Source of the DNA: Rutidosis leptorrhynchoides
Taxonomy: Eukaryota > Streptophyta > Magnoliopsida > Asterales > Asteraceae
Assembly: GCF_046630445.1 (NCBI RefSeq)
Contig: NC_092336.1
Location: 202,959,001-203,023,000, forward strand
Length of the DNA: 64,000 bases
Direction: 5' to 3'
The position numbers were made by a program, and so were the translations under genes. Below, piece after piece: positions 45,321 to 57,959 of the stretch; position 1 is the first letter of the stretch, and every line of letters begins with the position of its first letter. The notes beneath the pieces were generated by a model. It worked only from the letters and a program-made list of their open reading frames with translations, was not told the DNA's origin and did no database searches.

Positions 45321-47608
45321 TGTAAAACCCGAATATTTATCTTGTATACTTGTGTATTATGGTGTTCAAGGGTGTGGGTTTTATTGTATATAAATTAAAA
45401 TGCAAAAGAAACTGTTTCAGTAGGATCGCGCACCGCGCGGGTTTGGGGCGCGCCGCGCCATTTGGCGCTGACAGAATCCTTTGTTTTAATTGGTTTAAAT
45501 GAAGGGTATTTGGGTAATTTCACTTGGGGCCAGATTTGTGAGCCATATTAGCTGGTTTGGATCAGTTTTGGATCATTTTCACATCCATTCATCACTCCCA
45601 ACTATCTAGAGAGAGAGAGAGAGATTCTAGAGAGAGATTTGGGGTTTTGGAGAAGAAGGAGGCCGTTTGGATCAAAAGCTCGGGTTCTAAAGTTGTTCCT
45701 CTCGTTCTTAGCTACGCGGTGATAGTATTGGTAAGCTCAAACTCCAAATTTCATCTATTTGATTTGATATTCAAGTTAGGGTTTGAGTTAGTTTGATGAA
45801 AAACCCTTTTAGATGATGAAATGGGTTTAGTGATGCTAGTAATTGGGTTTATTGTTAATTGTTGGTGGATTTTGGGTTGGAGAACTAATTGGCCATGTTT
45901 AGGACTTGAAATTGAGTTTAATCACTTAAGTTAGTGATTATGGAAGTATTGAAACCCATTTAAGGTTATTTGGTTGACTAATTGTGACTTTGGGTCAAAT
46001 TAGAGTTTGGTGGTGATTATGACCCAATTGGCGATTTAATGAGGTTTATAAACTTAAAATGGATTAAGTTGAAGTATAAAACCGAGTTAAATGTGTTTTG
46101 GTGTCAAAATTTGTAAAGAATGAGATTTTGACCTTTATGGGTCAAAATTAGGGTTTTGGTGTCAAAATGGGTATGACACGTGTTTAACACTTGAGTTCGG
46201 GTTTAATTGGCGTATTAGGACCATTCTCACTTGTGTTAGTGATTATTGGTTAGTTTTGGGCACGGTTTGTGCTTGGAAGTGCATTTGGGTCGAAATTGCA
46301 CTAAGTGACGAATTGGGTTGATTTGTAAATCCACTCTAAGTGTATTGTTGTAATTGTGATAATGGAATAGGTACTTTCCATTGGCGAGTTGCGGATTACT
46401 TGGAAGCATTCTTCAAGACTTCAAGGTGAGTGATAATATCCTATGTGCATATGTATGTGTAGGATGGGTGCGGGTCGGGTGAAGTGATTCTCGGCTATAG
46501 AGCTCACTTCACATGTAGGTGGACTTGATGGACTTTTGCATGAGTCCAATTGGCACGGTTGTGCGTTTTGGTTGACCATCTTTGGCGAAGTACACGTTCG
46601 CGTGTACATTATCACACGTGGTTGTGATGTGGTTGATATAACCCTAATGGCGAAGAGTTTAATGTTGAGAAGTGAATCGCGTGTGTATTCGGATTCACGA
46701 TGACTCGTGTAGTTCGGTCATCTTATTGAGGTAGTAATCTCGTGTGGTTTCGGATTACTAAGGCTCGTGTAGTTCGGTCAACCTCGATGTTGTGAAGATA
46801 GTAATCTCGTGTGGTTTCGGATTACTAAGGCTCGTGTAGTTCGGCCAATCATCATTGTGGTATTTGGTTCTCTGTATTGGGTTAAGGTGTTAACCTTGTT
46901 CGTTTATATTGTTATATTAATGTATTGTTGTGTTGTAGCTAACCCTCCGGGTGTAGCTATTTGGCGTTGTTCACATCGTCGTTGGTGAACTTATATTGTT
47001 GTTGTATCTTTAGCTCGTTGCTTAGAGATCGTACGGTATGCTTAGTGTAGTGCCTTATATATGGATGCCTCGGTATGCGGTATTTGTTATTTTGTGGCGT
47101 GTCCATTTTATACATATATATGTATGTAGTATATTATCATTCACTAAGCGTTAGCTTACCCTCTCGTTGTTGACTTTTTTATAGATTGCATGCGGATGGT
47201 GGCTCGGGTAAGCGCGAGGATTAGAGGACTTGAATAGTTTGCGTAGAAGGCTTGCTTTTGGATTTATTAGGATTGGGTAGCGTATCCCCAATCGCCATGC
47301 TCGGCTTTGTTTTGTATTAAAAGTCTTATGGTCGAAAATTGTATTTTGATACTTAAAGGGTAATTTGGGTCGATGTGGGCCCCGCTTCGTAAACATAATT
47401 TTATTAATGGAACGCGCTAGTTTTTATATATTGAACATGCGGTTAAAAGCATTTTCTCTAAATACGTCGGAAACTAGTCAAACATTTTCGCATTTAAAGA
47501 CTTTCCGGACAGTCAGGTTTGGCGCGCCGCGCCAGGTGGCAGTTCAGCAAATTTTTTTTTATTTTGTAAATTTAACGCGGTTTAATGCGGGTTGGTTTGG
47601 TTGTTACA
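45321..47608 (+). repeat. TR-GAG 3' LTR
   Basis: 2288 bp, matching the 5' LTR with about 20 substitutions by eye and lacking 21 bases of the GC-rich motif near its 3' end (47518-47540 against 41503-41545). Confidence 0.92.
46669..46855 (+). repeat. Covarying hairpin array, TR-GAG 3' LTR
   Basis: Copy of 40650-40842. It restores a stem mismatch of the 5' copy (GTGAATC/GATTCAC, where the 5' LTR has GAATTCAC). It loses pairs elsewhere (GGC/GTC, and TCATC for TCTTC in the outer stem). Confidence 0.75.
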
Positions 47609-47613
47609 CATCA

Positions 47614-49092
47614 TCCATCTAAGACTCTTAAATGAGTTGTGTTACCACTTGGTCTTAACATATTGTGTATTGATGGTAGAATCTTGGTCAAAAGTGATGC
47701 TAAACCATCAACGAGTTGTACACTTGAAGCTACAAGCATCAAGGATGAGAACCGTGATGAGCATCAAGCACCAAGAACCCCACCGGACTACTGTAAAGTT
47801 GATTTTTAGTTAGTTCGGTTCGAGTAGATGATTTTCCGTTTAGGCCTCGTCTTAATCCGAGTTACGGTTTAGGATTTATGGCCCTCCGAGAGTCACTACA
47901 CCCTATTAACGTTGTGCTAGAATTTCTGACCTACTCGCACTTAAACCATCGCCACGATCAAACAAAGACGAGTTAGGTTCTGAAAATTGGTCAGCTGTTA
48001 GGGGACTCATATACGGAGCCATAGCTACTGACTATGCATCTTTTCGATTTACGTAGAGGTCGTAGTAGCTGACCGTAGTCAGCCTATTGTTTCGATCTCT
48101 ATTCTTGTCAAACTTACTTAGCTTTTATGATGATGAATGATGATGATGATGACACTTAAACTTATTTTATGTACTATTAGAATTTATAAAGACAACCTAC
48201 TGACCTAGTAACATTTGATTTAGGTTGACGACCTTTCGGACCGACTTACTACTTGCGTACTTTCATTACCGACTTTACCACTTTTATCACTGTGAGTTAT
48301 AGCATCCCTTTTTACTTTAACTATTTTGGGACTGAGAATACATGCGCTTTTTACGTTTTACATGTTAGGCACGAGTACTTAAACTTTATATGTGTGTGGG
48401 TTATACAACGGCATAAACATTCCCCTTAGCACGGTAACGTTTAGTCATTGGTTTTTGAACCGGCGAACGCGAATCTTAGATATGGATCCATAGGGTTTGA
48501 CATCCCCACTCGGGCTAGTCGCGCTAGCATTTAACGGGTGTTTAATACTTCGTGAACATACGCACTCGCCAAGTGTACTTTCAGGGGGTTATAAACGTTA
48601 AGTCTAGTTACCGGGTGCCCACGGTTATACATATACTTTTAATACTGTTTGTTACACTGAAATCTCGTGGCCTACCTTACGTTACTGTTACAACTTAAAC
48701 TATAGCTCACCAACATTCGTGTTGACTTTTAAGCGTGTATTTCTCAGGTGCCTAGTGGTTTCTTGCTTCCGCTGTTAGATTTGCTATCATGCTGTTATTG
48801 AATTGCTGTTAAGGACCTGCTGTATTAGTTATCTGCTGCATTACTAGAGATGTCTCAATCATGGAACTTTTCTTTTGCATTCGTAGTTTATGTTAATTTC
48901 AAACAATGGCTTTGTAACGACCTTAGGGTCAAATAATTATGTTTATGCTCCTATTCGTAGGATGCACTATCTTTTGTAAAACGTTATCTTTTTATGAATG
49001 CAAACTGGTTTTCAAACAGCATGTAGTATTCAACCGTGTAAAGATCCTGTTGTTGGTGAATCGTACACGATGGTTTTGTACGGGGTGTCACA
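47614..49092 (+). repeat. Tekay-like 5' LTR, right part
   Basis: Continues the LTR after the CATCA duplication. It carries the shared blocks GGGACTGAGAATACATGCGC (about 48328) and CTCACCAACATTCGTGTTGA (about 48706) and ends TACGGGGTGTCACA. Confidence 0.9.
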
Positions 49093-49094
49093 TT

Positions 49095-49106
49095 TGGTAT
49101 CAGAGC
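49095..49106 (+). promoter_or_regulatory. Tekay-like primer-binding site (initiator tRNA-Met)
   Basis: TGGTATCAGAGC two bases after the 5' LTR end. Confidence 0.93.
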
Positions 49107-49452
49107 ATTGGTTGTAGGGAATTAGCTTGCATTAGTGAGTCTAGACCGGACCAAGTAGGATTCACTAATAGGACTAATCTATAACTTGCTAGTTTACTTT
49201 TTTCTGCGAAACTTACTACATGCTTTTGTCTACTTTTTCAGCTGTATGATCTTACTGCATGCTATTGCTTATCTTCACTGCCATGCGAACTTGTTGTATG
49301 CTTATTCCCGCTATTGCATGATTACTATCTGCTTTCACATGTTATTTCTGTTTAGCACTCTTATTATTACTGCCATGCTAGGTTGCTGTAGTGCCTAATA
49401 CGTGCTTGCTCTATGACTTACTGACACTGAAAAGTTATTTTTCCTTGTTCAG

Positions 49453-50282
49453 ATGTCGGATATTCCACCTGTCATCATTTTGGGCAGTGATTCAGACTCG
49501 TCAGCCACCTCACCTACTGCTGCTACTGACACACAGGTCCCGTTAACCAGTGACCCCGGCGCTTCATCCTCCAGAACACAGCAGCCATACGCCTGCCCCA
49601 GTGGTTACCTCAGGCGGAGCCCAGGACCCCCCGGAGATTCCAGCTCTACTTGCCCCAGAACCCTCGGAACCACAGCCCTGCTCCGGTGGTGTTGTGATTC
49701 CCGGGGAATACGGGGACGTTCCGTAATGAGCATAACCATTGGTGCCGATGCCTTCCTGATGGACGTGTCATACCGATCCCACCTTTCAGATACCGGATCA
49801 TGACTACCGGTCGCCGATCGCCGCCACCTCCAGCTGTTTTTGACGATTCATCATCCGACGACTCATCCACAGACGACTCTAGTGACGATGACTCCGACGA
49901 GGAGGACCCTGATGATGCACCTGTACAGCCACCCTCCACCCCGCCGAAGAAGCGGTACCGTTTCGATGGCACCGTTATTCCGGGGATCAATGAAGGTCGA
50001 GCGTTCACTAACACACATAGTCAGCGTCGTAGGGTTACCGCCCGTAAGCGGGTTGTGCCTTACCCTGCTGATCCTTTCATGCGTAAGCCTTACCGCTTTG
50101 CAGCCTCTACTTCTGGAGTCGGATCATCTGCACCACCTGCACCAGCAGCACCGCCTGCTCTGCCAGCCCATCCCTCTATCGAGGAACTGGCAAGGGAAGT
50201 GGAGATCCTCTGTGCTCGGGTAACTGAGCCCGAGGACCAGATGTCCCACGTAATGGACATCCTTTACCCACCGTCACCATAG
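49453..50282 (+). pseudogene. Extra ORF upstream of gag in the Tekay-like element
   Basis: The N-terminal frame (49453-49803) starts MSDIPPVIILGSDSDSSATS and is Ser/Asp/Pro/Thr-rich. Near 49690-49730 the coding frame seems to shift into the one that continues to 50282. This second part includes an acidic tract (DDSSSDDSSTDDSSDDDSDE), KKRYRFDGTVIPG, basic RRRVTARKR, Pro/Ala-rich sequence, and a C-terminal helix (SIEELAREVEILCARV). The C-terminal helix resembles the small ORF of both LARDs. It is GC-richer than the LTRs, consistent with past coding selection. It does not resemble Gag. Possible roles such as nucleic-acid binding are unsupported. Confidence 0.6.
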
Positions 50283-50577
50283 GGCTTTGTAGTAGATTTC
50301 ATTATGTAATCTCGTATGTAGTTCATGTTTTACTTATGTATTGTACGAACCTAAGCGAATGTATGCAACTCTTTATTAATGAATGGAACTTTGTATTGTT
50401 TAATTCTTGCACAGTGTTCTATTTACATTACTGTATGTTGGTTTTGCGGTCTTTGTGCCTGGTTGCGTTACTTAATTGGCATGCGTTGTGTTGTTCCCCT
50501 ATTTACCATATACTGTATTATTATATATATTAAATGCTGGATTTTGACTTAAGTCAAAATTTCTATTTAGAAGAGCA
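50283..50577 (+). other. Spacer between upstream ORF and gag
   Basis: About 295 bases, AT-rich, with no gene or repeat I recognise. Confidence 0.6.
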
Positions 50578-51657
50578 ATGGCAAACGGACGAGCAGCACC
50601 CACAGCAGCCCAAATTGAGGAAATGATTGCGGAACTAGTAGCCGCAGCCATGGCAAATGCTATTCCCCCAGCCCCACCGGTTAACCAGAACGTCCAGAAC
50701 GGTTGCACTTACAAAGAGTTCCAAAGCTGCAAGCCCCACAACTTTAGCGGCACTGAGGGGCTTGGTTTGACTAGGTGGTTTGAGAAATTGGAAGCTGTGT
50801 TCCGCGTCAGCAACTGCTCAGAGGCGAACAAAACGACGTATGCCTCATGTACGCTGTCAGACGGCGCCCTAACCTGGTGGAACACACTGGCTCAAGCTAA
50901 GGGTATTGATGAGGCTTATGCCATCCCGTGGGAAGAATTCAAGGGGGCCATGATCGAAGAATACTGCCCCAGGATGGAGATACAGAAAATGGAAGCTGAG
51001 TTCTGGGAGTTAAAGGTTGTGGGCAACGATCTTGATGGTTACAACCGTAGGTATTTGGAATTAGCGTTGATGTGTCCCACGATGGTCACCCCGGAATTTA
51101 AGAGAATGGAATGCTACTTGTGGGGACTTCCCAAGTCCATTCAAGGAAATGTCACCTCTTCTAATCCACCCAACGTCCCGGCAGCTATGCGAATGGCGCA
51201 TACCCTTATGAACCAAATTATCAGCAAAGAACCGGAGAAGGGTAAATCCGAATCAGGAGCCAGTGGTGAGAAGCGTAAGTGGGACTACAACAACAAGGGG
51301 AGAACATATGAACAAACCCCCACTAAGAGGCCTAACGATGGAAGGAACCCCAACCCGAACACTAGCACGAACCCTAACTACAAGGGTACTCTACCGCAGT
51401 GCAAGAGGTGCTACAAGCACCATACCGGGTACTGTAATGCGGTCTGTGAAAAATGCAACAAAATCGGGCACGTTGGCAAGAACTGCAAGATTCCCATTCC
51501 AGCTGTGAGGACAAACCAAAATGGGCCAAGGAAATGCTATGAGTGTGGATAGCAGGGCCACTTTAGGAATGATTGCCCCAATAAAAAGAAGGACGGCGGA
51601 CCACCGCGTGGTAGAGATTTCAACGTTAATGCAAGGGATGCACGTGAGAACCCCGAC
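50578..51657 (+). pseudogene. Tekay-like Gag
   Basis: Starts MANGRAAPTAAQIEEMIAEL. The Gag core is seen as YKEFQSCKPHNFSGTEGLGL, TRWFEKLEAVFRVSNC and LSDGALTWWNTLAQ. Two zinc knuckles follow (CEKCNKIGHVGKNC, and CYECG…QGHFRNDC) with TAG at 51550-51552 inside the second. The frame continues unchanged after the stop into the protease, so gag and pol form one polyprotein, as in Tekay elements. Confidence 0.88.
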
Positions 51658-53470
51658 TTGGTTACAGGTATAATCACAATCAACAATCTATTAGCCTCTG
51701 TCCTATTTGATACTGGTGCAGATAGAAGCTATGTCTGTAGAAACTTTTGCTCTAAGATAGATTGGTCATTAGTGCCTTTAGAAGAGAATATGCTAGTAGA
51801 AGTAGTCAATGGGAAACTTGAGAAAGTTAACCAAATTGGACGAGGAGCTATTATTAACATAGCTGGTGTGGATTTCGCAATTGACTTAATACCTATCAAA
51901 TTGGGGAGTTTTGACGTGATTGTCGGTATGGACTGGTTGGCTAAAGTAAGGGCCGATATTATCTGTGGAGATAAAGCTCTTCGTATACCACAGGGAGATG
52001 GTGAACCATTGACTATTTACGGAGAGAGATGTAACTCGAAGCTGAACCTCATTAGCTGTATGAAAGCACAGAAGATCATGAAGAAAGGACGACTTGCTGT
52101 TTTAGCATACATGGAGGCTTTAGAATCAGAGGAGAAGAGTGTGAGTGACGGGCGAATCGTGAATGAATTCCTTGACGTCTTTCCAGAAGAGTTGCATGGA
52201 TTACCGCCACCAAGAGCAGTGGAGTTCCAGATCGATCTAGTGCCGGGATCTGCACTAGTAGCTCGCGCACCTTATCGACTAGCATCTTCCGAACTGCAAG
52301 AGTTGAAGAGTCAACTGTAGGAATTGCTCGACCGAGGGTTTATCCAACCGAGCTCGTCGCCTTGGGGCGCGCCCGTTTTATTCATGAAGAAGAAGGATGG
52401 ATCCTTCCGCATGTGTATCGACTACCGCGAACTCAACAAATTGACGATCAAGAATCGATATCCTCTTCCCCGAATTGACGATCTTTTTGATCAGCTGCAA
52501 GGATCAAGCGTTTACTCTAAGATCGATTTGCGATCCGGTTATCACCAGTTGAGAGTGAAAGAGAGTGATGTGATGAAGACTGCGTTTAGAACCCGCTATG
52601 GTCATTATGAGTTTCTCGTAATGCCGTTCGGATTAACCAACGCACCAGCCGTGTTCATGGACCTCATGAATCGTGTCTGCAAGCCTTATCTGGATAAATT
52701 TGTTATCGTCTTCATAGATGATATCCTCATCTACTCCAAGAGCAAAGAAGAACATGAGCAACATCTTCGGTTAGTGCTTGAACTCTTGAGACGAGAGCAG
52801 CTTTATGCCAAATTCTCCAAGTGTGAATTTTGGCTGAAGGAAGTCCAATTTCTGGGTCATATTGTGAGTGATCAATGTATCAAAGTTGACCCCACCAAGA
52901 TTGAAGCTATCAGCAAGTGGGAGACACCCACTACTCCGACTCACATTCGCCAATTTCTAGGTCTTGTCGATTACTACAGAAGGTTTATTGAAGGTTTTTC
53001 GTTGATTTCGCGTCCTTTGACCGCACTGATTCATAAAGGAAAGAAGTTCGTTTGGGAAACCGAACAAGAAGCAGCATTTCAAACCCTGAAGCAGAAGTTA
53101 ACCACCGCACCCACCTTATCTCTTCCTGAAGGCAGTGACGACTTCGTTGTGTACTGCGATGCTTCGAAGAATGGTTTTGGTTGTGTATTGATGGAAAGAA
53201 CGAAGGTCATTGCTTATGCATCTCGTCAGCTGAAGATTCATGAGCAAAACTACACTACTCACGATCTCGAACTTGGAGCCGTGGTCTTCGCATTGAAGCT
53301 GTGGAGACACTATCTCTATGGAACAAAGAGTACCATATTCACCGATCACAAAAGCCTCCAGCACATCTTTGATCAGAAGCAACTGAACATGAGACAATGA
53401 CGATGGATTGAGACGCTGAACGACTATAATTGTGAACTTCGTTACCATCCTGGTAAGGCCAATGTTGTAG
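51658..53470 (+). pseudogene. Tekay-like protease, reverse transcriptase and RNase H
   Basis: Same frame as gag. The protease active site is LFDTGADRSYV (about 51700). A TAG at 52318-52320 replaces the usual Gln in the [15 protein letters not shown] motif. Reverse transcriptase includes [39 protein letters not shown] and the catalytic [10 protein letters not shown] (about 52710). RNase H includes [14 protein letters not shown] and [14 protein letters not shown] at 53398-53400 follows NMRQ where Arg is usual. Domain order and spacing are normal. Confidence 0.9.
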
Positions 53471-54989
53471 CCGACGCTCTGAGTCGAAAGGAGAGAACGG
53501 TACCTCTTCGTGTTCGGGCTCTGAACATCACCATCCATTCGAACCTCCATAGCTAGATCCGAGTAGCCCAAGAATAGGCTCTCAAGGAGGAGAACATATC
53601 TCGTGAATACCTGAACATCCTGGCCTCTAAATTCGAGGTTAAGGAGTCTGAACTCCGATGTTATGCCGGAAGAATTTGGGTACCTCGTTATGGAGATTTA
53701 CTAAGCCTTTTACTTGATGAAGCCCACAAGTCGAGATATTCGATTCATCCATGAGCTGGCAAAATGTACCACGATCTCAAGGAACAGTATTGGTGGCCAA
53801 ATCTTAAGAAGGATGTTGCAACTTATGTTGGGAGGTGTTTGACTTGTTCGAAGGTTAAAGCTGAACATCAGAGGCCATCTGGATTACTTCAACAACCAGA
53901 AATCCCACAATGGAAATGGGAAGCAATTACGATGGATTTCATCACGAAGCTACCAAAAATGGTGGGCGGATACGATACAATCTGGGTTATCGTGACCGTC
54001 TTACCAAATCTGCTCATTTTCTAGCGATGAAAGAAACAAATACAATGGAGAGACTTGCTCAACTGTACATCAAAGAGGTTGTGTCTCGTCATGGTGTACC
54101 TCTAGCAATTATCTCAGATCGTGATCCCCGTTTTGCTTCCAGATTCTGGCGTTCCTTGCAAGAAGCCTTAGGAACTCATCTCGACATGAGCACCGCTTAT
54201 CACCCACAGACCGACGGTCAGAGTGAACGAACGATTCAGACATTGGAGGACATGTTGCGTGCCTGTGTTATTGACTTTGGAAAGTCTTGGGAAAGGCATC
54301 TGCCGCTAGCCGAATTCTCTTACAACAACAGTTATCATTCGAGTATTAAAGTCGCACCTTTTAAAGTGTTGTATGACTGCAAGTGCCGTTCTCCTATTTG
54401 TTGGGCCGAGTTTGGCGAAGTGCAAATCACCGGACCCGAGATAGTCCATGAAACGACGGAGAAGATTTCTCAGATTCAAGCGAGACTTAAGACGGCCCGC
54501 GATCGCCAAAAGAGTTATGCTAATCTTAAACGTAAAGACTTCGAATTTAACGTAGGTGACCGAGTAATGTTGAAGGTCGCACCTTGGAAAGGTGTAATTC
54601 GCTTTGGAAAGCGCGAAAAGTTAAACCCGCGATATATTGGCCCTTTTGAAATTTTGGAGCGTGTTGGACCCGTCGCTTACCGTTTGGATCTTCCGACTCA
54701 GTTGAGTACCGTTCATCCTACCTTCCATGTATCAAATTTGAAAAAGTGCCTTGCTCCACTGGAACTTGCCATACCATTGGAAGAACTTACGATTGATGAC
54801 AAACTCCACTTCGTGGAAGAGCCTATCGAAATCATGGACCGTGAGGTCAAAACCTTGAAACGCAATAAGATTCCAATTGTACGAGTTCGATGGAATGCCA
54901 AGCGTGGACCTGAGTTTACCTGGGAGTGAGAGGATCAAATGAAGCAGAAGTATCCTCACCTTTTTCCGACTCCATCACCTTCAGCTTAA
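53471..54989 (+). pseudogene. Tekay-like integrase with chromodomain-like C-terminus
   Basis: Stops at 53554, 53575 and 53752 precede the zinc-binding region ([20 protein letters not shown]). A one-base deletion near 53993 in the [16 protein letters not shown] motif shifts the frame. The catalytic core shows [22 protein letters not shown] and [24 protein letters not shown] module ([20 protein letters not shown]) follows, then a chromodomain-like end ([20 protein letters not shown] … GPEFTWE) cut by TGA at 54927-54929. The frame would end at TAA 54987-54989. Confidence 0.9.
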
Positions 54990-55024
54990 ATTTCGGGACG
55001 AAATTTCCAATAACAGGTGGGTAA
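54990..55024 (+). promoter_or_regulatory. Tekay-like PPT region with conserved hairpin
   Basis: AAATTTCGGGACGAAATTT, then CCAATAACAGGTGGGTAA directly before the 3' LTR start TGTAACGACCC. The palindromic part is shared with both LARDs. Confidence 0.72.
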
Positions 55025-57954
55025 TGTAACGACCCGACTTTTTCGACTTGCTTTTGTGCCTTGTATTTTAGCGAAACTGCGTATCTGTGCGTACTGTGTT
55101 ACTTTATACTCTGAAATCTTGATATACATGGTTTACTTCCAATTATATGTTAAAACGTGCCTTAGAGTACGTAGGATACTTAACTTGTTCACCGGATGCT
55201 TTTATAACCGTTAGTGTTATTTAACGTTTCGAATAACCCGCGGACTGCGCACACGTTTGACTTTTGTCGTAACTGGAATATTATAACTGCGAAATATTAA
55301 TTATTATTTTATAATAATAATTACCTGGGTTTTTGGATGCTTAATTTTAATTAATTATTTACTAGATCACAATAGTTAGTCTTGTTGGACTTTCTACCTT
55401 ATTGGACCTTAGTCCACCCTACACTAGCTAGTGGCCCAATTAATTAGCCCAAGTATTATTACTAGTGACCCATAATAAATAAAATAAATAAAATAAATTA
55501 ATTAGTGAGTCATACAAACATTTGGATAAGGATTATCCATATTGTTACATGGGATTCTAGCATAATTACATGCTTTAGACAATCACTAACCAAAAAGCAA
55601 AATGGTGTCCCCTCCCCTCCCCTTTGAAAATCACGGCCCTAGGCCCTTCCAAGTCATCAATCCATGTCAAAAATTTTGCTTATAAATACTAGCCAATTTC
55701 CCTCATTCAAACACTAGCTCTCATTTGGTTTTCACACACAATTGTTCTTTCTTTCTTTCCTTTCTAGTATTACTTGTAAGTTTTCTCTTTTTCTTCTTCT
55801 TTTCCCTTCCAATTTCGTGTATCATCATCATTCTTTCATGGAGATCAAGTTCCTTTAACTTGATCTTGATTATATCTTGTTGATTCAAGCATGAATCCTT
55901 CAAGAACATGGAAGATTCAAGCTTTCTAGCTTTGAATCTTCACCAACTTTGTAGATCTATATTTTTCTTACTTTAATCTTGTTGTTTTGTTAAAAAGATT
56001 CAAACTTTTGTTTGTTATCTTCATATATCTTAAAGATCCAAGCTTTATGCTTCAAGATCTTCAAGAACAACCAAAATGCAAGCTTTCTAGCTTGAATCTT
56101 CATATCTTGTTGTTGGATCTAAGTTTTCTAGCTTATGATCTTGTTGATTTGTTATAAAGATCAAAACTTGTGTTTATGGTCTTCATGAAACTTAAAGATC
56201 CAAGCTTTATGCTTCAAGATCTTCAAGAACACTAAAGGTTCAATCTTTCTAGCTTTGTGACCTTATAAATTATGTGAAAGGGATCCAACCTCTCTAGCTT
56301 AGGGTTCCATCACTTCATTTGACTTAGATCATGTTCATACTTGTTTGATTGATGTAAAGTTTGTAACTTTGTTGTAAATAGGACTTGTAATTGTGTTGAG
56401 ACTAAGGATATGATGTAACCTTGGTTCATCATCCATCTAAGACTCTTAAATGAGTTGTGTTACCACTTGGTCTTAACATATTGTGTATTGATGGTAGAAT
56501 CTTGGTTAAAAGTGATGCTAAACCATCAACGAGTTGTACACTTGAAGCTACAAGCATCAAGGATGAGAACCGTGATGAGCATCAAGCACCAAGAACCCCA
56601 CCGGAGTACTTGTCTACTAATTTTCTTATCTGATTAGACCACCTGGGCTAATTGAAAGATTATTTTCAGTTAGTTTGGTTCGAGTAGATGATTTTCCGTT
56701 TAGGCCTCGTCTTAATCCGAGTTACGGTTTAGGATTTATGGCCCTCCGAGAGTCACTACACCCTATTAACGTTGTGCTGGAATTTCTGACCTACTCGCAC
56801 TTAAACCGTCGCCACGGTCAAACAAAGACGAGTTAGGTTCTGAAAATTGGTCAGCTGTTAGGGGACTCATATACGGAGCCATAGCCACTAACTATGCATC
56901 TTTTTGATTTACGTAGAGGTCGTAGCAGCTGACCGTAGTCAGCCTATTGTTTCGATCTCTATTCTTGTCAAACTTACTTAGCTTTTATGATGATGAATGA
57001 TGATGATGATGACACTTAAACTTATTTTATGCACTATTAGAATTTATAAAGACAACCTACTGACCTAGTAACATTTGATTTAGGTTGACGACCTTTCGGA
57101 CCGACTTACTACTTGCGTACTTTCATTACCGACTTTACCACTTTTATCACTGTGAGTTATAGCATCCCTTTTTACTTTAACTATTTTGGGACTGAGAATA
57201 CATGCGCTTTTTACGTTTTACATGTTAGGCACGAGTACTTAAACTTTATATGTGTGTGGGTTATACAACGGCATAAACATTCCCCTTAGCACGGTAACGT
57301 TTAGTCATTGGTTTTTGAACCGGTGAACGCGAATCTTAGATATGGATCCATAGGGTTTGACATCCCCACTCGGGCTAGTCGCGCTAGCATTTAACGGGTG
57401 TTTAATACTTCGTGAACATACGCACTCGCCAAGTGTACTTTCAGGAGGTTATAAAAGTTAAGTCTAGTTACCGGGTGCCCACGGTTATACATATACTTTT
57501 CATACTGTTTGTTACACTGACATCTCGTGGCCTACCTTACGTTACTATTACAACTTAAACTATAGCTCACCAACATTCGTGTTGACTTTTAAGCGTGTAT
57601 TTCTCAGGTGCCTAGAGGTTTCTTGCTTTCGCTGTTAGATTTGCTGTCATGCTGTTATTGAATTGCTGTTAAGGACCTGCTGTATTAGTTATCCGCTGCA
57701 TTACTAGAGATGTCTCAATCATGGAACTTTTCTTTTGCATTCGTAGTTTATGTTAATTTCAAACAATGGCTTTGTAACGATCTTAGGGTCAAATAATTAT
57801 GTTTATGTTCCTATTCGTAGGATGCGCGCTATCTTTTGTAAAACGTTATCTTTTTATGAATGCAAACTGGTTTTCAAACAGCATGTAGTATTCAACCGTG
57901 TAAAGATCCTATTGTTGGTGAATCGTACACGATGGTTTTGTACGGGGCGTCACA
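55025..57954 (+). repeat. Tekay-like 3' LTR
   Basis: 2930 bp, uninterrupted, ending TACGGGGCGTCACA before the ACTAG duplication. TATAAATA lies at 55681-55688. It has short repeats of GATC…CAAGCTT-like words (55830-56290) and a (GAT)n run near 57000. Confidence 0.93.
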
Positions 57955-57959
57955 ACTAG

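Larger units (their letters stand above)
39304..47608 (+). mobile_element. TR-GAG element (gag-only LTR retrotransposon) nested in Tekay-like LTR
   Basis: Target duplication CATCA (39299-39303 and 47609-47613). LTRs are 39304-41615 and 45321-47608, about 1% diverged by eye apart from a 21-base indel. Between them lie a PBS, one gag frame with two zinc knuckles, and 2.3 kb without protease, reverse transcriptase or integrase on either strand. A gag-only element with typical termini fits the described TR-GAG class. The non-coding part is rich in hairpins. Confidence 0.92.
37906..49092 (+). repeat. Tekay-like 5' LTR, interrupted by TR-GAG element
   Basis: Parts 37906-39303 and 47614-49092 join to match the uninterrupted 3' LTR (55025-57954). 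The intact site reads GGTTCATCATCCATC near 56425. Many scattered substitutions separate the two LTRs, roughly 1-2% by eye, so this insertion is older than LARD-2. Confidence 0.92.
37906..57954 (+). mobile_element. Tekay-like Ty3/Gypsy chromovirus carrying a nested TR-GAG
   Basis: Target duplication ACTAG (37901-37905 and 57955-57959) interrupts host A reverse transcriptase just after [11 protein letters not shown]. The LTRs are 37906-49092 (with the TR-GAG inside) and 55025-57954 (2930 bp). The interior carries PBS, an extra ORF, a single-frame gag-pol and a C-terminal chromodomain-like segment, as in the Tekay (Del) lineage. Seven internal stops and a frameshift make it inactive. Without the nested element it is about 11.7 kb. 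Confidence 0.92.
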
